From NCBI GenBank assembly GCA_015489035.1, contig WFMP01000262.1, forward strand, positions 1 through 15,926: DNA of 15,926 bases. Reading direction: 5' to 3'. A program made the translations under genes and the position numbers. Shown here piece after piece: positions 7,691-15,415 of the stretch. The notes beneath the pieces were generated by a model. The model was not told the DNA's origin and did not search any database. It saw only the letters and a list, made by a program, of their open reading frames with translations. Every line of letters starts with the position of its first letter. The first letter of the stretch is position 1. Source of the DNA: Candidatus Altimarinota bacterium. Lineage in GTDB: Bacteria; Patescibacteriota; Gracilibacteria; Absconditabacterales; Absconditicoccaceae.

Positions 7691-8149
7691 ATGTTAGAAA
7701 ATATTACTAAGCAAGATTTGAATAAGACAGTTTGGGTAAGACCAGATTATCTTAAAAATAATAGAAAATGGTATATTATAGATGCTAAATGAAAAACATT
7801 AGGTAAATTAGCAGTAGAAATTGCTAACTTATTAACAGGTAAAAAGAAAGCTCACTTATGTGATTTCTGGGACTGTGGTGATAGTGTTATCGTTGAAAAT
7901 GTATGAAAAATTAAAGTAACTTGAAATAAGATGGCTGATAAAATGTATAGAAGTCATTCTGGTTACAAAGGTCATTTAAAAGAAATTCCATTATCAAGAA
8001 TGTTGGCAACACATCCTGAAAGAGTAATTGAATTTGCTGTAAAAGGTATGTTACCAAAGAACAAGCTAAGAGCTGAAAGATTAAAAAGATTGAAATTATT
8101 TGTAGGAACTACAGATAAGTACAATAATTTATCTCCTGAAAGAATATAA
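7691..8149 (+). CDS. rplM: 50S ribosomal protein uL13
   Basis: 152 aa. WYIIDAKGKTLGKLAVEIAN, CGDSVIVENVGKIKVTGNK, HSGYKGHLKEI and VKGMLPKNKLRAERLKRLKL are the conserved uL13 blocks in order. Three glycines are UGA and seven are GGN. An internal ATG at 7931 is not the start: the conserved N-terminal half lies upstream of it. It is paired with rpsI (4-nt gap), the usual uL13-uS9 couple, here appended to the alpha operon. Confidence 0.96.
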
Positions 8150-8153
8150 TTAG

Positions 8154-8573
8154 ATGACAGAAAAATATTTTTATGCTGTAGGTAGAAGAAAAACTTCATC
8201 TGCTACAGTTCACTTATCAAAAGGTAAAGGTGATATATTGATTAAAAAAGGTGAGGAATATGTAAAGATTGAAAAATTCTTTATGTGAGAATGATCAAAA
8301 AATATATTACAAGATGCATTATATCCATTCTTAGTATTAGGTAATAATGTGAAAAAGATGTTTGATGTTACTATCCATGTTAAATGAGGTGGTTTAAGAG
8401 GTCAAGCAGAAGCTATTAGATTAGGTCTTTCAAGAGCTTTAGTTGCATTTAATCCAGAATATAGATTAGTAATTAAACCTTATGGATTGTTAAAAAGAGA
8501 TCCAAGAGAGAAAGAAAGAAAGAAACCAGGTCTTAGAAAAGCTAGAAAATCTCCACAATGGAGTAAGAGATAG
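8154..8573 (+). CDS. rpsI: 30S ribosomal protein uS9
   Basis: 139 aa. YAVGRRKTSSATVHLSKGKG at the start, VKGGGLRGQAEAIRLGLSRA in the middle, and the basic tail ending RKARKSPQWSKR, whose last Arg reaches the P-site tRNA anticodon. Of its 14 glycines only three are UGA and ten are GGU. The gene ends in UAG and is the last of the ribosomal run; a terminator follows. Confidence 0.97.
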
Positions 8574-8604
8574 TATTGAAAAAACTATTTTCCAAGTTAT
8601 AAAG

Positions 8605-8629
8605 AGCATATTAATTTATGCTTTTTTTT
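8605..8629 (+). terminator. intrinsic terminator after rpsI
   Basis: AGCATA (8605-8610) pairs with TATGCT (8617-8622) over a 6-nt loop, followed by eight T (8622-8629). It lies 32 nt after the uS9 stop and closes the ribosomal operon. Confidence 0.8.
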
Positions 8630-8647
8630 ATATTTAATTTTAATATT

Positions 8648-9169
8648 ATGTTTTTAAATTTATGAGCTGATAAAACTTTTATTTATCATGATTGAGAATT
8701 TACATTTTTTGAGAAGAAACAATTAGATATAGAATTACCAAAATTTTTTAAAAAAAATAGGAATATAAATAAATTGTTTGTTATTATTTGACCTGGTAAT
8801 TTTTCATCTTCTAGAATCTGAGTGGAAGTTGTAAATATTCTTGTGTATTTATGAGTTTTGAAGAATGTATTTTATTTGAATAAATTAGATTTTTTTAATC
8901 AATTATGATACAATGATATTTATTTATTTTCAGGTAACAAAAATAAGTTTATCTACTTAAAAGAAGAGAATAATTATGATATAGTACCGAAACAAGATAT
9001 GGATCAAAAATATTTGTTAGAAGAATTATTTGAATTAAACTTAGATAGTTTTGAGATGATAAGATATAAAAATATACTAAAAGATATAGAAAAATTAGAA
9101 CGAAATAAACTTAAAGAAAAAGAATTATTGGTGCCATACTATATTTTCGAGCCAATAGTGAGTTGTTAA
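8648..9169 (+). CDS. tsaB: TsaB-like protein, shortened (t6A tRNA modification)
   Basis: 173 aa against about 230 in E. coli TsaB. The segment GPGNFSSSRIGVEVVNILVY (48-67) matches the G-P-G-S-F-T-G-x-R-I-G signature of TsaB, and PYYIFEP at the C-terminus resembles the family's closing motif. TsaB is the scaffold partner of TsaD in making N6-threonylcarbamoyladenosine at position 37 of tRNAs reading ANN codons. The short length suggests loss of much of the second ASKHA-like lobe, keeping mainly the dimerisation part. It begins 18 nt after the terminator T-run and precedes a MazG-like gene by 28 nt. The call rests on one motif plus overall shape. Confidence 0.65.
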
Positions 9170-9197
9170 ATTTATTTTAATATTTTAAAAAATACAT

Positions 9198-9587
9198 ATG
9201 AATAATAAAATTGAACTATTAAATAATCTTTCTGAAAAGAGAATAAAATACTTTTTGTTAAAATGAGATGAAATGACTTGGTATAAATGATCAAGAACTT
9301 ATTGGGAAAACTTAAAATGAGAAATACAGGAAGCTGAAGCTGAGATAAACACACATCAAGCATATTTGGAGGATGAATTATGAGATGTTTTGTGGGATTA
9401 TTTATGTCTATTGAATAGTTTGAAGAGTGAATGAAAAATAATTTCTGTAGAAAGAGTAATGGATAGAGCTTTGACAAAGTTTTCTTGAAGAATAAATAAA
9501 GATACTTGAGATTATAATTGAGATTGGCAAGAAATAAAAAAAATGCAAAAAGTAAAAATTGAAGAGGAGATAAAAAATACTAAATAA
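9198..9587 (+). CDS. MazG-like nucleotide pyrophosphohydrolase
   Basis: 129 aa, all-alpha. GEIQEAEAEI (41-50) supplies the E-x-x-E pair (Glu42, Glu45), and EDELGDVLWDYLCLLN (58-73) supplies E-x-x-D (Glu60, Asp63), the Mg2+-binding set of MazG/dUTPase-2 type enzymes. Such enzymes hydrolyse NTPs or dNTPs to the monophosphate and clean the nucleotide pool; the exact substrate cannot be read from the sequence. A lysine- and glutamate-rich C-terminal helix follows. Seven or more glycines are UGA. A terminator lies directly behind it. Confidence 0.75.
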
Positions 9588-9613
9588 AATCTATCTTTCA
9601 TTGATTATAAACT

Positions 9614-9644
9614 AAATATAGCTATATTTTGGCTATGTTTTTTT
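9614..9644 (+). terminator. intrinsic terminator between the MazG-like gene and gltX
   Basis: AAATATAGC (9614-9622) pairs with GCTATGTTT (9632-9640), a 9-bp stem with one wobble, followed by a T-run to 9644. gltX begins only 18 nt later, so its promoter must overlap this region or transcription must read through. Confidence 0.7.
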
Positions 9645-9662
9645 AAATTTTAAATTTTATAA

Positions 9663-11159
9663 ATGAGTGAAATTAGAGTAAGAATAGCACCAAGTCCAAC
9701 TTGAAATATGCATATTGGAACTGCAAGAGCTGCATTATTTAATTATTTATTTGCAAAACCTCAGTGAGGGAAGTTTTTGATAAGAATAGAAGATACAGAT
9801 AAGGAAAGATCTTTACCAGAACATACACAGGAGATTTTGGCTTGATTAAATTGGTTAGGTTTAAATCCGGACGAAGAGATAGTTTATCAAAGTGCTAATG
9901 AACAAAAACATAAGGAAATTATTCAAAAATTGATAGATGAATGAAAGGCTTATTATGCTTGGGAAAGTCCTGAAGAATTACAAGAAATGAGAGATCAAGC
10001 AAGAAAAGAGAAAAAATGATTTGTTTATAAAACTCCAAATTATACTCAAGAACAAATAGATCAATATAAAAAAGACTGAAGGAAAGCAGTAGTAAGATTT
10101 AAAGTAGAGGAAAAAGGATTAGTTTTTAATGATATGGTAAAATGAGAGATAAGAACTGATACTTCTACAATTTGAGATTTTGTAATTGCTAAATCTGATG
10201 GTAGTCCTATTTTTTATCTTGCAAATGTAGTAGATGATAATTTAATGTGAATTACTCATGTGATAAGAGGTGAGGATCATATTCCAAATACTCCTAAACA
10301 AATATTACTTTATGAAGCTTTGTGATATGATGTGCCAGTTTTTTGACATTTACCACTTTTGTTAAATCCAAATAAATCTAAAATGTCAAAAAGAGATACT
10401 TCTGATACTTTTGTGACAGTTAAAAAGTTTGCTCAAGCTGGGTTTTTACCTCAAGCTGTTTTGAATTTTATAGCACTTATGTGATGGCATACTTCTGATG
10501 ATAGAGAATTTTTTACATTTGATGAGTTATTGAAAGAATTTTCTATGGATAGAGTTCAAAGTTCAAATGCTGTTTATGATTTTCCAAGAGCTATTCATTT
10601 TAATGCAGAACATATTAGAAATTTAACTCCAGAACAATTTGTAGAACAATTAAAAAATTATATAGATTTATTGTTAAATAATGATGCTTTAAAATTAGAG
10701 GAAGAAAATGAGTTATTTCAAAAAGCTAAATATTGGGATAATTTGATAAAAGAATGAAAACTTGATGATTTGGATTATGTAGAAAAATGGTTTGATGAAG
10801 TTAAAGTAAGATTACAAACTCTTGAACAATTTGTTTTGTATGCTAAATATTTATACGATTTTGTAGAGGTTTCTGATGATATTTTGTATAATGCAAAAAT
10901 GAAAGTTTCAAAAGAATTAGTGCAAGAGCAATTACCAAAGATTATAGATTTGTTGGAAAATATCGAAGCTTGGGATAAAGAAACTTTGAAAAATACATTG
11001 ATAAGCTACAATAAGGAAAATGAATTAAAAAATGGGCAAACACTACGACCGATAAGATCTATTCTTTCGTGAGTCCAGGCGAGTCCGTGAGCTTTTGAGT
11101 TGTTATTAATTTTATGAAAAGAAGAAAGTTTAAATAGATTGAGAAGATATTTATCTTAA
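9663..11159 (+). CDS. gltX: glutamate--tRNA ligase (GluRS)
   Basis: 498 aa, full length. The class I active site shows RIAPSPTGNMHIGTARAALF (7-26; the HIGH motif is HIGT) and SKMSKRDTSD (239-248; KMSKR). RIEDTD (41-46) and RGEDHIPNTPKQ (202-213) are also diagnostic of glutamyl enzymes. The anticodon-binding half ends in RPIRSILSGVQASPGAFELL, matching the conserved L-R-x-x-L-T-G...S-P-G segment. The zinc-ligand cysteines seen near residue 100 in some GluRS are absent (AYYAWESPEEL). Whether it also charges tRNA-Gln cannot be told. Sixteen glycines are UGA, including the one in SPTG. It heads an operon with two small genes. Confidence 0.97.
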
Positions 11160-11173
11160 TAAAAAATTAGTTA

Positions 11174-11365
11174 ATGAGAAAAAATAAAAATAAAGTAAAA
11201 ATTAAAGTTGTTTTAAGTAAGGCAAATTATAATAAATTGAAAAAATATGATAAAGAAGAAATTGATTCTGTGATAAATAAGGCTTTGGATATGTATTTTA
11301 ATAAAGATTTTTGTGCAAAGGAAGTAGAAAGAAATGTTATACTTGGAATGAGTGTTTTAGATTAA
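11174..11365 (+). CDS. 63-aa ribbon-helix-helix-like protein
   Basis: A basic N-terminus (RKNKNK) leads to a strand VKIKVVLS, a first helix (ANYNKLKKYD) and a second helix (EEIDSVINKALDMYF), the order and spacing of a ribbon-helix-helix DNA-binding unit, then a short tail with one Cys. It contains no UGA; its single glycine is GGA. Such proteins are often small repressors or antitoxins, but no toxin is recognisable next to it. It lies 14 nt after gltX and 24 nt before the HIT gene, so it is probably cotranscribed. The fold call is by pattern only. Confidence 0.6.
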   Translation: MRKNKNKVKIKVVLSKANYNKLKKYDKEEIDSVINKALDMYFNKDFCAKEVERNVILGMSVLD

Positions 11366-11389
11366 AATTTATAATTTAATTAAATAAAA

Positions 11390-11710
11390 ATGACTGATTG
11401 TATATTTTGTAAGATAGCAAATAAAGAAATACCTACTGAATTAATTTATGAAGATGAAAATTATGTTGCTTTCAATGATATTGCTCCAAAGGCAAAAACT
11501 CATATTTTGATTATTCCTAAAAAACATATTGAAAGATTTGATGAGATAGAATCTACTGAGGATCTTAAATTAACTGAATGATTATTTACAGTTGCTCATA
11601 AAATTATTAAACAAAAAAATCTACACGGATGTAGATTACAGGTAAATTGTGGTAAAGACCACGGACAAGAAGTATTTCACATACATTTACATTTATTATC
11701 AAATAGTTAG
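11390..11710 (+). CDS. HIT-family (histidine triad) nucleotide hydrolase, short at the C-terminus
   Basis: 106 aa. DCIFCKIANKEIPTELIYED at the start carries the two zinc cysteines (4, 7) of the Hint/PKCI branch; FNDIAPKAKTHILIIPKKHI follows, and GQEVFHIHLHLL (92-103) is the His triad with His99 as the expected nucleophile. The protein stops three residues after the triad, without the C-terminal G-G-R/W-P tail common in Hint proteins. Such enzymes hydrolyse adenosine phosphoramidates and acyl-adenylates, including lysyl-AMP. One glycine is UGA (residue 64). Stop UAG. Confidence 0.9.
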
Positions 11711-11740
11711 TCTCTGAAATTTTCAGGGATTATTTTTTTT
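11711..11740 (+). terminator. intrinsic terminator after the HIT gene
   Basis: TCTCTGAA (11711-11718) pairs with TTCAGGGA (11722-11729), one wobble, with a 3-nt loop and a T-rich tract to 11740. It abuts the HIT stop codon. The T-tract also encodes the last residues and stop of the converging transporter gene. Seen from the minus strand the hairpin is present but no T-run follows it. Confidence 0.8.
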
Positions 11741-12515
11741 GTAAGATATTTTTGTGATTTTCTACAAAATGTGAAGTTGATTCAATTCATAAAAATGTTC
11801 AAATACCAACAAGTATAAATAATAGATATAATATTTTCTTTTTTAAATTGGCTTTGTTCATAATTTCTGGCAATATATCTGTAAGGGCAGTGTAAAGTAA
11901 GAATCAAGATATAAGTGCTAAAACAGCATATTTATATGATAAAATGAAGTTTTGAAAAGGATATAAAATTAATACTCATAAAATTCATCATAAAGCTCAA
12001 ATATAAGCTATTTTTTCCTTTCAGTTTGCTAATAAATAAGTTGCAATATTCTGTGGAATGCTGTGTATCAAAATTGCAATAGTGATGATAATACCGAAAG
12101 GAATACTTATACTGAACACACCATAAAGCACTATTCCGTGGAAAGTATTATGGATTAAGGTAGAAATAGCCATCATCAAGAAATTTGAATGTTCCTTACA
12201 ATGATCTTCTCAAGTTTCTCAGCAGTGATGCCAATGTAAAATTAATTCTAATACATAAAAAATTATTAATCCTGCTAATATAAATCATCAAATACTTGAT
12301 CAGGAAATATGATTTTGAGCTGATAATTCAAATAGTTCTGGTAAAAATCATAGAAATACTATTCAAAGTAGCAATCAAACTGTAAAAGCTATGATATGGT
12401 CTATATTTCAAGATATATTTATTTTCCCTTTAATATTTTTTAGAATAAAAAAAGTAATTATAATTCAAAGTCATATAATTATATTTCATACTAGAGCATA
12501 AAGCCAAATTGACAT
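11730..12515 (-). CDS. ZIP-family metal transporter with altered metal-site motifs
   Basis: 261 aa, about eight hydrophobic helices. ZIP features: FLPE at 57-60, a His-rich cytoplasmic loop HWHHCGETGEDHCKEH (94-109) between helices 3 and 4, HNTFHG (122-127) in helix 4, HSIPQN (151-156) in helix 5, and a second LPE (215-217). ZIP proteins bring zinc, iron or manganese into the cytoplasm. In typical GufA-type members the helix motifs are H-N-x-P-E-G and H-E-x-P-E-G; here both glutamates of the second motif are replaced (Ser152, Gln155) and Pro-Glu of the first is Phe-His. Twenty of 26 glycines are UGA. It follows tmk by 24 nt, and its last two Lys codons and UAA lie in the T-tract of the converging terminator. 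Confidence 0.8.
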
Positions 12516-12539
12516 ATTTTTTTCTTTTAAAAATTAAAA

Positions 12540-13181
12540 TTATATATTTAATGCTTTTTTAATTTCTGTATGTATTGTTTCTAAATTTTTAGGTTTATCA
12601 TTTTCATAACATTTAACAATAGTCCAGTTAAGTTTTTTAGCTATTTCTAGAGCTCTTAGATAAGATTTTTTTAAATAATTATAATCTAACTCATGGATAT
12701 CTCTTCATTGTCATCATCATCTTTTATTATTTAGTTTCCATACTATATCTATATGCATATCCAAAAATATAACCTTGTCTGGTTTTGGTAATCATAAAGT
12801 TTCATATTCTATATTTTCTATCCAATTTATGATTTCATCTTGTTCTTCTATATTTTCTAATTTTGTAGCTTGGTGAACTATGTTTGAAGTAGTATATCTA
12901 TTTGAAAGGACAAAATCTTTTTCTTTTATAGATTTTAAAATATTATTTTTTACATAAAATCTATCTACTGCATAAAGTAAACTTGCTTGTTTAGCAGTGA
13001 TTTCATTTAAATTTCAAAGATTTCATGCTAAATATTCTTTTACCATAAATGAACTTTTTTTATTATATTGAGGAAAATCATAGATATCATAAGTTTTATT
13101 TATTTTATCTAGGTATTTTGTAAGTAAATTTAATTGAGTAGTTTTTCAACTTGCATCTATACCATCTATTACAACAAACAT
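12540..13181 (-). CDS. tmk: thymidylate kinase (dTMP kinase)
   Basis: 213 aa. The P-loop GIDASGKTTQ (7-16) includes a UGA-encoded Gly12, an invariant position of Walker A and direct evidence for UGA as glycine. LSNRYTTSNIVHQ corresponds to the D-R-Y-x-x-S...Q segment that binds dTMP, with Asn for Asp. The lid region KRGGGQGRDIHELDYNYLKK has four UGA codons, three in a row. The enzyme phosphorylates dTMP to dTDP in dTTP synthesis. It heads a two-gene unit with the ZIP transporter and has its own promoter candidate behind the rplY terminator. Confidence 0.93.
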
Positions 13182-13212
13182 AGAGTATTTATTTAGTTAA
13201 TTAAATACTTTT

Positions 13213-13240
13213 AATATAAAGAAAAATACTATACTTTAAA
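13213..13240 (-). promoter_or_regulatory. promoter candidate for tmk
   Basis: On the minus strand TTTAAA (13240-13235), a 16-nt spacer and TATATT (13218-13213) lie between the rplY terminator and the tmk ATG at 13181, giving a leader of roughly 25 nt. The -35 box is only 4/6, so this is a weak call helped by position and by the repeated spacing seen at 1599-1626. Confidence 0.35.
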
Positions 13241-13253
13241 GCTAATTTTTTAA

Positions 13254-13280
13254 TAAAAAAACCCTGATAAATTATCAGAG
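13254..13280 (-). terminator. intrinsic terminator after rplY
   Basis: Read on the minus strand, CTCTGAT (13280-13274) pairs with ATCAGGG (13268-13262), with one wobble, then a run of T follows (13261-13255). The hairpin begins 10 nt after the bL25 stop and separates the ribosomal operon from tmk. Confidence 0.8.
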
Positions 13281-13289
13281 TAATTATAA

Positions 13290-13892
13290 TTATTCAGCTT
13301 TAGTTTCTTCTGCTTCTTCAGTTGCTTCTTCAGTTGATTCTTCATCATCTTTACCTCATTTTGGAGCATAAACAGTAACTATAGCTTCGTCTTTATCTGT
13401 TAAGATTTCAACATCTTTACCTAAATCTATACTAGAAACTGTAATATTTTCTCAATCTTTAAGATTTGTTACGTCGATATCAACTTGACTAACTAATTTT
13501 GATGGTATAGCTTCTATTTCTAAAGTATTCATAACAATATTCATTTCTAATCATTCTTTTTTCAATGCTTCTACACCTGATACATTGATAGTAACTTGTG
13601 CCTTAACTTTTTCTCATTTTTTAATTCATAAGAAATCAGCATGTATCAAAGTATCTTTTACAGGATTTAATTGTAAATCATGGATAAGAACCATTTCTTC
13701 TATACCTTCTCATTTTAAAGTTATAGGAGTAGAAGAACCTGTTTGTTTATATAACTTAATAAATTCATTTTTATTAAATTGTATACTAATAGGAGCTTCA
13801 ATATGTTTTCCATAAATAACACCAGGAACAACTCATTTATTTAAAAGAGTTTTAATCTTCCCTACTTCTCTTTTAGTAACTTTTAATTCCAT
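13290..13892 (-). CDS. rplY: 50S ribosomal protein bL25, long Ctc form
   Basis: 200 aa, the two-domain Ctc/TL5 form. The N-terminal 5S rRNA-binding domain shows MELKVTKREVGKIKTLLNKG, VVPGVIYGK and LIHDLQLNPVKDTLIHADF. The C-terminal beta domain has KVKAQVTINVSG and the acidic GENITVSSIDLG region. A low-complexity tail, about residues 181-200, is rich in Glu and Thr and ends EETKAE. bL25 binds 5S rRNA in the central protuberance. Seven glycines are UGA. It is last in the minus-strand ribosomal operon, 26 nt after rplS. Confidence 0.94.
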
Positions 13893-13918
13893 TATTTAAA
13901 ACTTTATATGTTTAAAAA

Positions 13919-14389
13919 TTATTCAGCTGTAGTTTCTTCAGTAGAAGTTTCAGTAGTTTTTTCAACTTCTTTGTTTTCTACTTTAGCAACATTTAATTCT
14001 CTTTTAGCTATTTCTGTATTTCTTTCATAAGATCTTTCACCAGTAAGTAAACTCTTAAGTCTAGCATCTTTACCGATTTTTTCTCTAATATAGTATAATT
14101 TAGCTCTTCTAACTCTTTTTTCATCTAATAATAAGATTTTTTGAATGGTAGTAGAAGATAAAGGATATACTTTTTCAACATCTACATCTATAACTTTACC
14201 TCTTACAGTAAAAGTTCAAGTATGTAAATTTGGATTTTTAACTTTTATGATAAGTCATTTAAATTTCCAGATTCTTGTATTTTTACCATCTGTGATTTTT
14301 TCATGAATTTCCACTTCTTGTCATACTTTTACATCCCATATTTTATTTTCATATATAGATGCTAATTGTTTTATTCTTTCAAAATTCAT
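13919..14389 (-). CDS. rplS: 50S ribosomal protein bL19 with acidic C-terminal extension
   Basis: 156 aa against about 115 usually. The core has VKVGQEVEIHEKITDGKNTR, WKFKGLIIKVKN, TFTVRGKVIDVDVEKVYPLS and RRAKLYYIREKIGKDARL, the bL19 pattern (F-x-G-x-V...G-V-E-x-x-F-P-L-x-S-P...R-R-A-K-L-Y-Y-L-R). Residues about 117-156 are an extra tail, first basic then acidic, ending EETTAE, almost the same ending as the neighbouring bL25. bL19 lies at the 30S-50S interface. trmD and rimM, its usual neighbours, are not present. Confidence 0.94.
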
Positions 14390-14416
14390 ATTTTGTAAAA
14401 CTTTATTAATTTAAAA

Positions 14417-14563
14417 TTACTTACTTGTTCTTTTTTCAGCAAGTTTAGCTTTCCATTTCTTTTGTTTCTCTATGTTATTTCTAGTTTCCATAATAATAAC
14501 TTTTTCAACTCTAGACATAGCTTTTTTAAGTTTATGTCTTCTTTTTGTAGTTAATCTAGGCAT
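14417..14563 (-). CDS. 48-aa basic protein of unknown function in the ribosomal operon
   Basis: Very basic, with no glycine and no UGA. It starts MPRLTTKRRHKLKKAMSRVE, continues with a predicted helix (KVIIMETRNNIEKQKKWKAK) and ends in a Lys/Arg tail. I do not recognise it. Its place between an unknown 72-aa gene and rplS, its charge and its 25-27-nt flanking gaps make a ribosomal or ribosome-associated protein plausible. The ATG at 14563 gives MPR, a common start of small ribosomal proteins. Confidence 0.7.
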   Translation of the reverse strand: MPRLTTKRRHKLKKAMSRVEKVIIMETRNNIEKQKKWKAKLAEKRTSK

Positions 14564-14588
14564 ACGAACAGATTAAAATTTAAAATAA

Positions 14589-14807
14589 TTATTTTATCAT
14601 ACTTTCTTTAATTCAATATTTTTTGAATTTAGCTTGAACTTTTACCATAGCATTTTGAAGCCATTTAGTTTCTCATTCTATTTCTATTCTTTTTAATAAG
14701 ATTTTATAATGTTTCATAGCTTTTTCATATTTTTTTCCACTTGGAGTTCTTTTTTTATTTGGATTATACCAAATATGTTTATAGTTTGATTTAAAACCTG
14801 TACTCAT
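14589..14807 (-). CDS. 72-aa basic protein of unknown function in the ribosomal operon
   Basis: Lys-rich, with an aromatic N-terminal part (YKHIWYNPNKKRTPSGKKYE) followed by a probable long amphipathic helix from about residue 27. Two UGA codons. It matches no family I know. It follows rpsG where fusA or tuf would be expected and lies 25 nt ahead of the 48-aa gene. Charge and location suggest RNA or ribosome binding; this is inference only. Confidence 0.7.
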
Positions 14808-14834
14808 TCTAAATGATTGTAATATATATAAATA

Positions 14835-15305
14835 TTATTTAACATATCTTGCCATATAAGCAAATGCTTTATTAGCATCAGCCATCTTATGTACTTCTTC
14901 TTTCTTTTTAACAGCAGCACCTTGTCCTGAATAAGCAGCTAATAATTCATCTGCTAATTTTATATACATTGGTGTACCTTTTTTACTCCTTGCAGCATTT
15001 AATACCCATTTACTAGCATGAAATACTTTTTTGTTTCCAGGAACTTCTAGAGGAATTTGATAAACAGCTCATCATATTCTTTTAGATTTAACCATAACTG
15101 AAGGAGCAGCATTTTCTAAAGCTTTTTCCCAAACAACTATTGGATTTGGATGACCATTTTTTTCTATTTCAGCCATTGCCATATTGAATATTTTTCTAGC
15201 AACTAATTTTTTACCGTCTAGCATAATATAGTTTATGAATTTTTCAATTTTTTCATTACTATCAGGTAATATTAACATATCTGGTTTCTTGAACTTTTTA
15301 GACAT
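14835..15305 (-). CDS. rpsG: 30S ribosomal protein uS7
   Basis: 156 aa, normal length. KFINYIMLDGKKLVARKIFN, the conserved NAAPSVMVKSKRIGGAVYQI-PLEVP block and the closing KEEVHKMADANKAFAYMARY are diagnostic. uS7 organises the 30S head and contacts the E site. The two glycines of RIGG are UGA; a standard-code reading would cut the protein there. The ATG at 15305 gives the usual length; an in-frame GTG at 15353 would add 16 unusual residues and is not preferred. The gap upstream to rpsL is 110 nt and structured. Confidence 0.97.
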
Positions 15306-15415
15306 AATTCTAATTAAAATTAACTTAATAAATTTTTCCCCAACATCTCCCACAATTGGATCAGCATGAGAAGGGGTACTCCTAACATTAAACTTGTGAA
15401 ATTAATGTGGAATTT
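15306..15415 (-). promoter_or_regulatory. structured rpsL-rpsG intergenic leader, candidate S7 autoregulatory site
   Basis: This 110-nt gap is four times the usual spacing in the operon and has a GC-rich core unlike the other gaps. On the minus strand ACATTAA (15408-15402) pairs with TTAATGT (15391-15385) in a 7-bp hairpin. Further on CCCC (15376-15373) and CTC (15370-15368) can pair with GAG (15349-15347) and GGGG (15341-15338). In E. coli, S7 represses the str operon by binding exactly this intercistronic region. That the same happens here is inference. Confidence 0.45.

Noticed and set aside
7931..8149. Separate 72-aa gene inside rplM
   Set aside because: It is the C-terminal half of uL13, cut off only when UGA is read as stop.
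10530..11072. Two small genes inside the gltX region
   Set aside because: Both are pieces of GluRS between in-frame UGA glycine codons.
15306..15353. GTG start upstream of rpsG adding 16 residues
   Set aside because: uS7 of normal length begins at the ATG at 15305 and the added residues come from the structured intergenic region.
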